NCBI RefSeq assembly: GCF_009727055.1
Contig: NC_052356.1
Location: 776,887 to 840,886, forward strand
DNA: 64,000 bases
Reading direction: 5' to 3'
Source: Benincasa hispida
Lineage: Eukaryota; Streptophyta; Magnoliopsida; Cucurbitales; Cucurbitaceae
Notes under the pieces: generated by a model
What the model saw: the letters and a program-made list of their open reading frames with translations, nothing else
Told to the model about the DNA's origin: nothing
Database searches by the model: none
Made by a program: the position numbers and the translations under genes
Shown here: positions 9,433 through 19,984 of the stretch, piece after piece
How positions within the stretch are numbered: position 1 is the stretch's first letter
Layout: each line of letters opens with the position of its first letter

Positions 9433-12338
9433 TTAGGAGAAGAGGGATCTCATTTCTGCTAACTTGGCAGCCATGGAGGTGAAGGGAGGTTGCGCCTGCA
9501 ATGTCTCGCCAGCATCGTTTTGGGGTTGGACAGAGGTGCCTTCACCCAAATCATGTGGGTCATTAACTTGCGGCGGTGGAATGGTGGGTTGCGGTGATGA
9601 TGCTGTTGGTGAAGGTGGGGTTGCTGGGTTGACAGGTGAGGAGGTTGGGACAAGAAGGAGATTGGTAAAATGTTCGTGAAGAGGGGAAAAGGGTTGCATT
9701 GGTGGGCTCGAAGGACTTGGAGGGCAAATGACTAAGGGAAGAGGGCCCGTAGGGCCTGGATCTTGTGCTGGTGACTCTTGAATCCTTTCTTTTCCCTTAT
9801 CTTCTTTGCGTCGTCTTTTTGGCCTAGGTTCTTGCGACGCATTCAAATCGATTGCGAGCCTCTTTGCTGGCAGCTCGGGGCAATGTGGGGAGTCTTTGAG
9901 GAGCAGCCTCAAAATTTTTATGTTGATGAGGCCATGGACTTCTAGCATGGGCTCCTCATCAATGCCTATGCCCATAGACAGGCACAGACTTGAAACGATC
10001 CACGGGAAGAAGTACTGCCCTCGGATATGCCCCACCAATGATCTAATCTACCTTGCGATCAATCGCCCTACGTCGATAGGAATGTCGCGTGCGATATAGT
10101 ATGCGGCCATGACCCGATCCCTTGATAAGTTATGTCATGCGTTGTTGGAATCAGCCGCTTCTTGACCAAGTAAACCCAGAGCCTTCCCTCCGGTAGCAAG
10201 GACCTAGACTCTAGAGTGCGGATGCCTTTAAGCGAGACCGATCACTTCATGCCCGATTGCGTTAATACCCTCAGCGCATCATCCATCTGTTCTTCTGTGG
10301 GATCATCAATAATCTTGTTCCCTGGTGCATCAGGGTTGTCCTTCATCTAATAAATTTCGTTGATGTCCCTTGCGTTGAAGGATATTGTTTCTCCTTTAAA
10401 GGTCATCGCATCCCTGTTTCCATGAAGACGCCCGTGGTAGAAGCTTCGCACTACCTAAGGCAAGATGATGGATGGGAACTGGTAGAACGTGTCCCACCCA
10501 TGTTCCACAATTACGCTCGTGATAAGGTCAGGTAGTGGATTCGGCACAGGAAAGAAGCCCATCTCGATCAACATATCATCATTCTCCTTTTTCCTTGATG
10601 AACGCTTCCTGGTTAGTGCGGGTTCGCTGCTTTCTGCGATTGCCTTGCCTTTTGCCAACGCAAGGCGGGCTGCTTGTTTTTCTTTTGTTTCCCTTTCCTT
10701 GCGCCGTTCTTCTTTCTCGCACTCTACGAGTTCTTTTCCCTTCTTCTTGTATAAGCACAACTTATTGGCTTCACGCTTTTTCCTTTTCTCTTCCTCCAAT
10801 AATCTGTCCTCTTCTTCTTTCTTCCTCCTCTCTTCTTCTTCTTCTTCTCTTTCTTCTCTCGCAAATTCTTCTTCAAATTGCTCAGAGACCAGCAACAGAC
10901 GTTGTTCCTTCTCGCGCTTTCGTATCCCTTCAAGTCTGGCAAGCTCATTGTTGCATCGCATTTCTTCAAACTCCAATCTTCTTCTTCTATTCCCCTCTAC
11001 GATGATGAGCTTGCCCCTCTCCATCTTTTTCTTGCTTCTCCTCCTCTTATTTTCTTTTTCTCTCTTTCTCTTCCAATGCCAAAATTAATCTCTGAGGGTC
11101 AATAGTGGACCCTTGCAGCGCATTCTCCCTGCGATGCCGCATTGGGGGGGTTCCCTCTGCTTCTTCTCCTTCATCGGTCGCAACCAATTGCATACTTTTG
11201 GGTTGCGCCGATTCCATCAACTGTGTCGTTTCCCCTCTATCCTCCCTTATGGAGGTTGATTCTCCATCTATCTCTGGGCTCGTAGCCCTCTGCCTCGCTT
11301 CCTCTTCTTTTCTCATGCGCCTCTCTTCACGTCGACGCATTTTCTTTTCTTCTTTCTCCTTCTTCTTTCTTTCCTTCCTAGCCTCCTCATCTTCATCATC
11401 ATCCTTTTTCCCTTTATTCTTCTTTTCTTTGCGATGATGGGAAGATTCAGCCTCCCCAGCCTTCTTTCTCTTGTTCTTCTTCTTCTTCTTTTTCTAAGCC
11501 ACCTCTGGTTGCACCTCTATTACAACCCCCTCCAACGCAACTTCAGGGGCCTCCAACACAACTTTAGCCTTCTTGGCCTCCTCCATCACAATCTCTTCTT
11601 CTTCTTTTCTTGGAGGTCCGACATAGGCTTCTACACTGGCAATCTCCTCAAGAATCTCTGGGGCCAGAACACCTTTTCCCGTGTCTTCTTCAATCGCCAC
11701 TGCCTCTGCCACCACTACNCAACTTCAGGGGCCTCCAACACAACTTTAGCCTTCTTGGCCTCCTCCATCACAATCTCTTCTTCTTCTTTTCTTGGAGGTC
11801 CGACATAGGCTTCTGCGTTGGCAATCTCCTCAAGAATCTCTGGGGCCAGAACACCTTTTCCCGTGTCTTCTTCAATCGCCACTGCCTCTGCCACCACTAC
11901 ATCATCCACCACCACCACTGTCTCCTCCTCCATAGGCAGTGGTTGATTTACAACCCCAGCCTCGGGCAGTCCACCTCCTAGCTCCAAGGTACTCAGAATA
12001 TTGCCAAACACCTCCGTATCATCGCGTCTCTTCCTTTCGCTCTCAGTCGAGATGACAGGTATTGGAACAGAAATGCTCTTAGTGCTTCCTCCTCTTTTGA
12101 ACAGAGGAGACCTAACGGCCAGAGGGTTTCTCCAGGCTCTCTCGGCAAGTCTGGGGACAGTGTGGGCTTGGGCAGCGAGTTTATGAATGGCAGCCAAAAA
12201 TGTTGCCTCTCGCATGGCTACTTGGTCAGGGGTGGATGGTGAAGCAGATTGGTTGGGAGTTTGGTCATCCATGGATACGAACTTGGGAGGACTGGTAAAA
12301 CGCTGGAATGTTGGGAAAGAAGGAAGGTCTGGATGCAA
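9433..12338 (-). pseudogene. Element A second ORF: charged coiled-coil region plus 'putative plant transposon protein' domain
   Basis: From the ATG at 12,338 a long reading frame runs through several breaks to about 9,433. The first 200 residues include MDDQTPNQSASP. A very glutamate/arginine/lysine-rich region (about 11,500-10,650) follows and is probably coiled coil. At about 10,500-10,000 there is a segment with HGWDTFYQFP, LWVYLVKKRLIPTTHD, DRVMAAYYIARDIPIDVGRL and GHIRGQYFFPWIVSSLC. I recognise this as the domain annotated 'putative plant transposon protein' (from memory, Pfam Transposase_32). A proline-rich tail ends it. There is a frameshift near 10,120-10,130 and a stop near 10,050. 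The function of this domain is not known to me. The frame also crosses the N at 11,719. Confidence 0.7.
11538..11900. repeat. 181-bp direct duplication around a single-N gap
   Basis: Bases 11,538-11,718 and 11,720-11,900 are the same 181-bp sequence with three clustered substitutions (near 11,630 and 11,811), separated only by the N at 11,719. The most likely explanation is two overlapping contig ends joined without merging. A true tandem duplication is less likely. Confidence 0.9.
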
Positions 12339-13189
12339 AGGCGCTAGGGTTTCTGATTTGCAAAATGAGGTAAAGTTTCACAACGAGAGAAGAGACTCTT
12401 TTTATATGTTAGGCCGTGGTGGGCCCAACGCGATTTTTGCGGTGACAGGCCTTGAGCAGCTCAAAAGGCACATCGTTTCACCTCCCTCATTTATGGAATT
12501 TCAGATAAAGCTGTCCTTTCATCTGCCGAGTCATAATTGCTTGAGGATACGAAATGATTGGACGTCACCCAAATTACAAAAGGAATTTTCTTTTATATTT
12601 TATTCGAATGGACGCAAGATAAGGATTAACGCATTGTGCTCACCAATGCAAATGCATTTTTGCTGAGGATGGGCAACAACGCATATATCCCCGCAACACA
12701 CCCCTTAACCAAACGCATTTCTGGAGGATACCTCAACATAGTGCATTTAGCTAAGGATGGGCAAAGAATATATACGAGTGCAACACACCCCTCAACTCAA
12801 TACAGTTGAGTTAGGTGAATGCAAAGTAGCTCTTATTAGCTTGAGATGCATCCATTATCGTCTTGCATACTTCTTGTTAATTTTTTTTATTATTATTTTT
12901 TTCCATCAACGCAAGTGCGATGACTTGCGGCAATAAATCTTCTTTATTACTCAATCATTCACCATTAAAGCTCAACGCATTAATTACATAAAAACTCAAA
13001 GAATTAAAGACGAGACAGAATTAAATGCAAAGAAGTAAATGAGGACATAAATTCATAAAGTCAAGAATGAATTAAATGCAGAATCAAAGACAAAATTCAA
13101 AATTCAAATAGACAGAAATTTAAGAAAGCATTAAAAATAGTATTGAGATATGGATTGAAAATTTGCGTTGTCATGAGTGATCGCAATCC
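12339..13189 (-). other. Element A spacer between gag and second ORF
   Basis: AT-rich sequence without a recognisable coding domain. In an autonomous relative the pol genes would be expected downstream of gag; nothing of them is visible here. Confidence 0.5.
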
Positions 13190-14751
13190 ATATCTCCGCA
13201 GGCGATCAGAATTTCCTGCCCAATGTCCTAAGGATATTGCTCCTTTCCTGTAGATCTTGGGGCTTCTGAATTGCTAGGCAACGTTTCTCGGTGCTCGACT
13301 TCTTTAGCTCGTCAGAGGCCAGCTGGCCCACTTTGGATCTCCCAGACTCCTTATTGAAGACAACCTAAGGCTGCCATCACTCGTCATTTTTATCCATGTA
13401 TTGCTTCAGTAGTGTCTCCAATGAGCTTCCCAAGGTGTTTTTTGATGAATGAATTGACTAGTTGGTGATGTGTTGCTTGGTTGCCCTTGATTGTGGTGAA
13501 AAGAAGGTTCCCTGCTAATTGCCCCATTGTTATGGTTAACTAGCACCCTGGTTGGGAATTTGTTCCTCCCCAACAGAAGTTAGGATGGGCTCCTCCAACC
13601 CGTATTATAGGTGTTGCTGAAGGGGTTGTTCTAATGATGGTGCATAAACTTGTTGAAGAGTCAATGAGCAGCAATGTCAGCTCTGTGAGCCCTTCCACAA
13701 ATTAACTGCAATTAAATTGCGGCCACTTGAGCCGGTTGCAATTAGGTTGAGCTGATTGTTGAAGCAATGGCTCTTGGTTAATTTGCCATTGAACTAGAGG
13801 ATCGAGGTCACCGCAGCCATCTGACTGGCCAACGTGGTCATTGTCCTTTGCAGGGAAATACTGTTTTCATTTTTTCCTTCCTCTTTGGCGCCTCGGCCTC
13901 CAATCCATCATCGATACCAGTCATCACATGATTCCATGGAGATGCGATCGAGGATGACTTTAGCCTCTGTGTATGTTTATCCCATAAAACCTCTCCATGC
14001 GGGCATCAGCAACAGCTGCGTTGCTCCGGGTTCAGGCCATTAATAAAGTTTCCATCAAAACGCAATCAGGGATCTCGATATGCTGGCAGTTTTCACCAAT
14101 CTCCTAAATCGCACCCAGATAGTGCTTAGGGTCTCATTCTCCATCTGCTAGAAAGTTCAGCACATTTTTTTCGTCGCCTTGTGTTAACGGTAGGTGGGAA
14201 AAACTTTCTTCATGAATCGCTTTACTAGTTGATCCCATGAAGTGATTCTCATTTGGCTCCAGTGAGTGAGCCCACCTCTTAGCCTGTCCCTTCAATATTG
14301 TGTAAGGGAACAAATACAGTCTTATACTCTCTGGGGTTACGCCAGGTAAGGAAAAATTGTCGCACATTTCGACAAAGCTGGTCAAATGGGCATGTGGGTC
14401 TTCACCTTGCAGACCCCCGAACTGCCTGGCATTTTGAATCATTTGTAGCATGACCGACTTAATCTCGAACTACGCGTTCTCCTCCATAGTAGGCCTCGAG
14501 ATTCCAAGCGAAAAATCATACAAATTGGGTGTCGCATAATTCCTCATCGGGATGTTGCGATCAGCAGCCAGGAAGACAGGATCCTGTGCTGGTCAAACAA
14601 CCCCTTGATTCTCAACTGGTACCGCATTATCATTGTTGTTTTCCATGCTTGCTGCCTTCTTTCACCTAATTTGGTTCTGACGTGCCCTTGCGTGAAAAGT
14701 ACGCTCGATCTCAGGGTCAGCTTCGAATTCTGGTTCAGCACCAAGACTCAT
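13190..14751 (-). pseudogene. Element A gag (Athila/Tat-type Retrotrans_gag), broken
   Basis: Capsid protein remnant. It begins at the ATG at 14,751 (MSLGAEPEFEADPEIERTF). The core at 14,451-14,134 reads FGGLQGEDPHAHLTSFVEMC and IRLYLFPYTILKGQAKRW, the conserved gypsy gag block. Further on, near 13,440-13,370, the minus strand encodes SLETLLKQYMDKNDE, then KVGQLAS, which are typical of the gag C-terminal part in this lineage. Several stops and frameshifts separate these blocks. No zinc knuckle or protease was found. Confidence 0.8.
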
Positions 14752-14845
14752 AAACCGTCAGGCTGCTCTCCGCGTTGAACAGCCAGTCCAATGAGATCTG
14801 TCCTACAAAATACCAAAAACATACTACAATAAACCGTTAACCAGG

Positions 14846-14863
14846 TCCCCGGCAACGGTGCCA
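14846..14863 (-). other. tRNA-Asp-type primer-binding site of element A
   Basis: The minus strand reads TGGCACCGTTGCCGGGGA, six bases inside the 5' LTR. The canonical tRNA-Asp-complementary site of Tat/Athila elements is TGGCGCCGTTGCCGGGGA, so there is one mismatch. Confidence 0.85.
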
Positions 14864-14869
14864 TAAATT

Positions 14870-16686
14870 TGTTGATGAACGTTAGTTAGGATTGATGCTA
14901 AAAAGATATGCTATGCTATGCTCGAAATGATGCGATACAACTTCTAGATATGCGTTAATTATGAATGTTCTTGTAGTATGCCATGTGTTGTCACAAGTTT
15001 TCTTACATTGGAACCAAGTGTAATTCCACCGCAAGTTTCTCGGTGTGATCCGAGGTCGAACATAGGGACTGTTTGAGGTTATTGTGGTATATTTGTGATA
15101 TATGCGACCAAGTTTTTCAATCTTTAAAGAGTGTTTTGTACAAGTATATAAAATTGCGGTAAAGTAAAGGAAAGCAGTAAAACAAATGTGATAATAAAAC
15201 AAATACAGTAAACCTAAGCTAGATGATACAAGATACAGGCTTCATGAAACAAGATGCTGAGGTCCAGGCTGGCTGTGAAGGTTATGCGAAGAACAGAGGA
15301 TGCGGCGGAAAGTCTTATGTACAACACAGAAAGAGAAAGATAACTAATATAAACAACGCAAGTTTCTTAATTGCATTGAAGCTATAAGTACGGTTCCGTT
15401 TTTCTCTTGGCGTACACTTTTCAGTGATCGGCTGCGCTCCCACATGTCTGTGGTGAAACAGAGACGAACATAATGAACGCAAGGTTGCTTCCATGTCTGG
15501 AAGTACTACTCGCTTTAGTTAACGCATTCTTCTAACCTTTTCTCAATAGATCAGAATGGCATCTTCGCTCCTGCTCTCACAGGTGAAGATGGCATCTAGC
15601 ATGCCTTAGCTAAACGCATTTATCTCTTTAACACAAGTTAAGTACTCATTTAATTCATATTAACTACCAGGGGATTAGGAAGACATCATGGAGAAAGTGA
15701 TTAACGAAGGAACGGAAGTAGACAAAAAATGGGATATGAAAACAATCAAAACATTTAATATATCTATTAAGCACTTGATACATGGTGTGACTGAAGAGAT
15801 AAAGAAGGTGAAATACAATGATGAAAAGAGATAGAACAGATACAAACAAGTGCCAACGTCTTGGCACCGATTCGGGTGGAGATCTGCTTGCCGGATTGGA
15901 TGGATCAGATGGATGGATGAGCTTCCCTCTCAGGCTTACTCAACCGGTAGCAGGGTTCTCAGCACAGAGCTTCTCGGCAGGTATTTGGCATAATAGAATT
16001 GAGACTTACCTCTTGGCCTTGTCTCGTCTTCTTCCCAGATTTCTTCAGTTAAACACTCAGCTCAGCCTCTCCTCTCAACACTTTAGCAGCAATTAGCCCT
16101 GTATCCAGTAGCATATTTTTTTCTCTGAAATCTATGGGGTATTTATAGGTAAAGATCTTTGACTCCGGCCTTATGGTCCCTACTTGTTGTTATGGAAATT
16201 CCAAAGATAGAGGGATATTATTCCTTCTGTTATGCAATTAGACCGTCAATTCTGCACAACCATTAGTTGTACACGTATCTCAATCCTTCGCTTTTGCGTT
16301 ACTCAACTGCATTTTTCGATCGTGAGTTCGCATGCGGTGTTGTTTTTATTACCGCATGCAGTTGAAGGTCAGCTCTGGATCGACTGTCGCATTGCGTCGT
16401 CATTGCGTTAATCATCTCTTCATTGTTGATTGATGGGCGCATTGTGACAGAGATGCGTTGATCAGTTCTTCTTGAGCTTTGAGCGCAAACGGTGACTCGG
16501 TTTCCTGCAAAACAGAGTAAAATATCCTTTTCTTCCATCTTAAAGATATTAGTGGGTGTAATTGCGATAATTTATAATTATTGTATTTTGAAGCTAATTT
16601 TCATACAATTGGCGCATATTCATTCTCTTTTGGCCGCAATATCTAGATAAAGCAGTATAAATAACTTGTATTTCTACAAGTTATCA
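14870..16686 (-). repeat. Element A 5' LTR
   Basis: Partner of 6,100-7,917. It keeps an intact TATA box on the minus strand at about 16,140-16,148 (CTATAAATACC), whereas the 3' LTR copy is mutated. It ends AAGTTATCA and is followed by the ACAAC target duplication. Confidence 0.9.
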
Positions 16687-16691
16687 ACAAC

Positions 16692-16745
16692 CTTCATAAT
16701 TCTAAGTAAAAGGCCTAAGATGACATGCATTTCTACATGTCATCA
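16692..16745 (-). repeat. Solo LTR 'B1', terminal segment beyond element A
   Basis: This continues the sequence interrupted at 6,099: it matches the same place in B4 (about 38,325-38,379) and ends ATGTCATCA, the complement of the B LTR start. TATAG follows as the second target-site copy. Confidence 0.85.
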
Positions 16746-16985
16746 TATAGCAGAAGTACTTATCGTCTAGAGGAGCTACACGATCGTGTAGGATTTGCTG
16801 AACGATCGTTTAGGAAATGGTGTACAATCGTTTAGTTAAATCAGCACATTATACGATCATTTAGAGAAGCTATCCGATCGTCTAGGCAATAGTGTGCGAT
16901 CGTTTAGGCCCGAGTATACGATTGTTTAGGTGGAGAACGCTATCGTTTAGGCTCTTAAGCGATCGTTGAGGATCACCAATGTGCG
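16746..16985 (-). repeat. Copia copy 1 LTR segment carrying a CGATCGTTTAGG motif array
   Basis: This short host segment is caught between B1 and B2. It contains about ten variants of CGATCGTTTAGG spaced roughly 22-26 bp apart, for example near 16,778, 16,801, 16,867 and 16,895. It is assigned to the copia LTR because the target duplication of B1 joins it to 4,054 and because copy 3 has related words in its LTR and leader. Confidence 0.6.
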
Positions 16986-18969
16986 TGATGACGGGCAGAA
17001 ATGCACGTCATCTTAGGCCTTTTATTTAGAATTACGAGGGCTGTTAAGCAGAATATGCGACAATTAATTTAGGAATTCCTGAGAAAATGAGTTTGCGTCG
17101 TTCAACATTAAGAATCTCGGCTAACCCACTATTATGCGTTATTACGCATTGAATTGTCTATCTTTGTAGCTAATGCAGGAATGGGACGTAGATGCGGAAG
17201 CCGGGCTATCGCATAGACGACCACATGTGGAGAACTTCTCCATCGCAAACGCAAACGCATACGATCAATGCATGGGTGTTGCGTTAATCAACCACATGCG
17301 TCCATTGCATAGAAGTTGCGATCATCAAGCGATTTCGGTCATTGTGTAGAAGTTGTGGTAACCAAGCGATTGCGGTCATTTCAAGATTGTGGCTACACGA
17401 TGATAACCATAATAGCAGGATTACCGCAAGGTTGGTGGAATGGAAGCATCAACGCATATCTCGGGAAAATCAAAAGATGATGTTGACATTTCACCTACCA
17501 TGCCATTAGCAGCCGAGATTCAGAAAAGAACCAACGTGCCGTTAATGTCAAAATCAGAGTAGGTCCATTAATGCTGTCGGCGATCAAGCTCTATAAATAG
17601 AAGCCACTGAGCAGAATTTCAAATCATCCAAGGTTTCCTACCTTCGGGTGGATCCTTATGATCCAGACGAATGCGTTAGAAGAAAGCTTGAGAGTTCTTC
17701 ATCTCCTTCATCCATTCTGAGTGACGACCGGAGCCTTCACCGAAGTTAGATCTCGAGAGAGTCAGCTCCACCGCCCTTCCATGGCACCACCAGCTGGTCT
17801 TTTCATTTTCTCTTCTTTTCTTATATTGTATTGTATTACATTTTGGATTAAGACATCAATACATTGTGTGTTCAATGCATTTCTATGTTTCCTTCGATTC
17901 CAGCTATTAGAGTATCGCATACTTAATCATGCGGATTAGAGATATGAAGCATGTAGCAAACCAGCGGAAGGTATGCGTTGTGCGAGTGTGTGAGAAAACC
18001 TTATTTGCTTAGTGTGAAGCTGTAGCAACGCCTGTCTATAGGTAGACGCAACGCTTGTCTATGAGTAAAGTCAGCAACAACCAACTGCCTGGGAGGGCAA
18101 GTGGTTGGTCGCATTAAGCAATGTAAGCCAGTGTTCACTAGAGATAGGAATAATCTTGCGTTAGCCAGGTTTATGCAATTACCTTGTCTTATGAGCGCAT
18201 CATTCATCATTTAGGCATACTTGGAAGAGTAGTCTAAAATCCAAATCTAAGACTCGAGAGAGTGGATGGGAACGCATAAGCAAGAATGAGGAACTTAGGA
18301 ATAAGCTCCGTTTTCGATTACACAACGTATGCACCCTACGGAGAGGATATTGCATGCGTCCAAGAAGTAGGATACGGTGGCGGTATGCAGTCATCTTGTT
18401 TATGTGTAAGAGCACATGAGCAGGAATAGAAACTTAGGAATAAGGCCTCTCGACACTTCGCATACACATCGCATACGTCCTAGATTTAGGCACGAGTGTG
18501 TGTAGCATGATCTTATAGCTTGTGTTGGCTAAGGTTGCCCTTACGGTCACTCTTAAGGGTTGCGATGAAGACATACCCACATTTTATCTATTTTCCATCC
18601 ATTTACTTCACGTCAACAGTGTTCGTATCTCTACCTCTCATTCATATTCTCATTGCTTTGTCTGTTAGTTAGGAGTAGGAGTAGGTTGTAGCTTAAAACC
18701 CTCATCATTCTTTTATTCATCCGTTGTATACACATTACTGCAAAGCATTTAGCTACAAGTCCCTGAGTTCGACCTCGGATCACTCGAGAAACTTGCATTC
18801 GCATTATACTTGGCGTGAGCACAAGAAAACTTGTGACGGGAACGCATGGTCATCGCATACATTCGTTAACGCATAGTTTCATTCCAACGCATGACCACCG
18901 ACACATGAGTATCAACGCATACCTTAAGACATACATCACATATTGCGTCCCTCTTAATTTCAATCATCA
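16986..18969 (+). repeat. LTR 'B2' (Tat/Athila-type gypsy), 5' LTR
   Basis: It begins TGATGACGGGCAGAAATGC and ends TTTCAATCATCA, 1,984 bp, similar to B1, B3 and B4. It is followed by a recognisable primer-binding site, so it was the 5' LTR of a plus-strand element. The TATA word CTATAAATAG is at 17,591-17,600. No second LTR copy was found downstream. Confidence 0.85.
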
Positions 18970-18975
18970 AGTTTT

Positions 18976-18993
18976 TGGCACTGTTGTCGGGGA
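18976..18993 (+). other. Degenerate tRNA-Asp-type primer-binding site of B2 element
   Basis: TGGCACTGTTGTCGGGGA differs from the canonical TGGCGCCGTTGCCGGGGA by three transitions, two C-to-T and one G-to-A, as expected from decay of methylated cytosines. Confidence 0.75.
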
Positions 18994-19984
18994 CTTGGCA
19001 GCTAATTGTTTGTTGAGTTTTGTGTCTCTGTAGGCAATCTTTTAATCTTGGGAGTATTGCAGCTTGTGCGACCAGGTTGCAACCAATATTGAAGTGTAGG
19101 CGATGCGCCGAAAGCCAATGTTGACCCCAAGATAGAAGGACAATCAGTCGCATGAGCTAAAGGTAGTTCTAAGTGCATGACGGTCGCATGCGCCCAACAA
19201 TTGCCGGAAGTTCCAATGGTTAGGGTAAGCTTCTTGACCAAAGCAGTTGAGAGCAATCTCCTACATGGGAGACTCCTTGCAGTGACAACACTACAATTTC
19301 TCCAGGGACGTCTTCTACTCTATCCCTACTTTGCTTTTCTAGTTAGTTTATTTTTCTTGTTATTTTGGATATGCGGCTGCTTCCTTGGTTATGGTGCATT
19401 TGCTCCTTGTAGGTGCAAAAAATAATTCTCCTCGGTACGCAGTACAATGGAAGCATTCCCTTCATCCTTCAACGCATGGCTTCGATCACATGGATTCCAA
19501 CGCATGATCGCATGTGTTATTCTGCCTAAGATCCTTTCTTGTTATCCTTTATGCATTATCCTTTTGAAATTCTCCTTGTCTGATTGTGTTCCTTTGCGAT
19601 GCATTTATGAGGGTACGTATAATTCACCGCATCCACTAACTAAGCATCGCAAGGCACTCCTTACTTTTAATAGCTTCTTCTATTTTTGAAAGTCTTAAGT
19701 TTTATTTTGTGCAAACCTTCGCTCAAACATTGGTTACCGCGTACCTATTGATTTTGTTTTTAGCTTTGCGGTGAGAGTGCTGCCAACCTTTAAGTTTGAG
19801 GCTCCCTACTTTTAATAGCTTCTTCGATTTTTGAAAGTCTTAAGTTTTATTTTGTGCAAACATTCGCTCAAACATTGGTTACCGCATTCCTGTTGATTTT
19901 GTTTTTAGCCTTGTAGTGAGAGCGCTGCCAACCTCTAAGTTTGAGGGTGGCAGCGATCCTGGAGAATTGCGTTCATTACATTGC
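18994..19984 (+). mobile_element. B2 element internal remnant, no gene recognised
   Basis: About 1 kb of internal sequence follows the primer-binding site. It has no gag or pol similarity that I can see and its open frames are short. It ends near a purine-rich stretch (AAGTTTGAGGGTGG, about 19,937-19,950) that resembles a Tat-type polypurine tract, so most of the internal region may be deleted. The right boundary is approximate. Confidence 0.45.
19657..19946 (+). repeat. 145-bp tandem duplication
   Basis: Bases 19,657-19,801 and 19,802-19,946 are two adjacent copies with few differences. Both contain TACTTTTAATAGCTTCTTC and TTGTGCAAAC and both end AAGTTTGAGG. Confidence 0.85.

Larger units (their letters stand above)
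6100..16686 (-). mobile_element. Element A: complete 10.6-kb Tat/Athila-type gypsy element, non-autonomous
   Basis: Two direct LTRs (6,100-7,917 and 14,870-16,686, about 1.82 kb each, TGTTGATGAA to AAGTTATCA) are flanked by a perfect 5-bp target duplication ACAAC (6,095-6,099 and 16,687-16,691). On the minus strand the order is 5' LTR, tRNA-Asp-type primer-binding site, gag remnant, a second long ORF, a polypurine tract and the 3' LTR. No protease, reverse transcriptase or integrase is recognisable, so it would depend on enzymes from a related element. By eye the first 230 bp of the two LTRs differ at about 5% of positions, which points to an insertion that is neither very recent nor ancient. 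It split solo LTR B1. Confidence 0.9.

Noticed and set aside
10489..11437. Long plus-strand frames rich in serine, phenylalanine and leucine
   Set aside because: They are the antisense of the glutamate/lysine/arginine-rich ORF of element A; GAA/GAG/AAG codons read backwards give TTC/CTC/CTT.
16751..16985. Regularly spaced short repeats resembling a CRISPR array
   Set aside because: The repeats are degenerate 10-12-mers in a plant retrotransposon LTR, with irregular spacing and no cas genes; this is not prokaryotic DNA.
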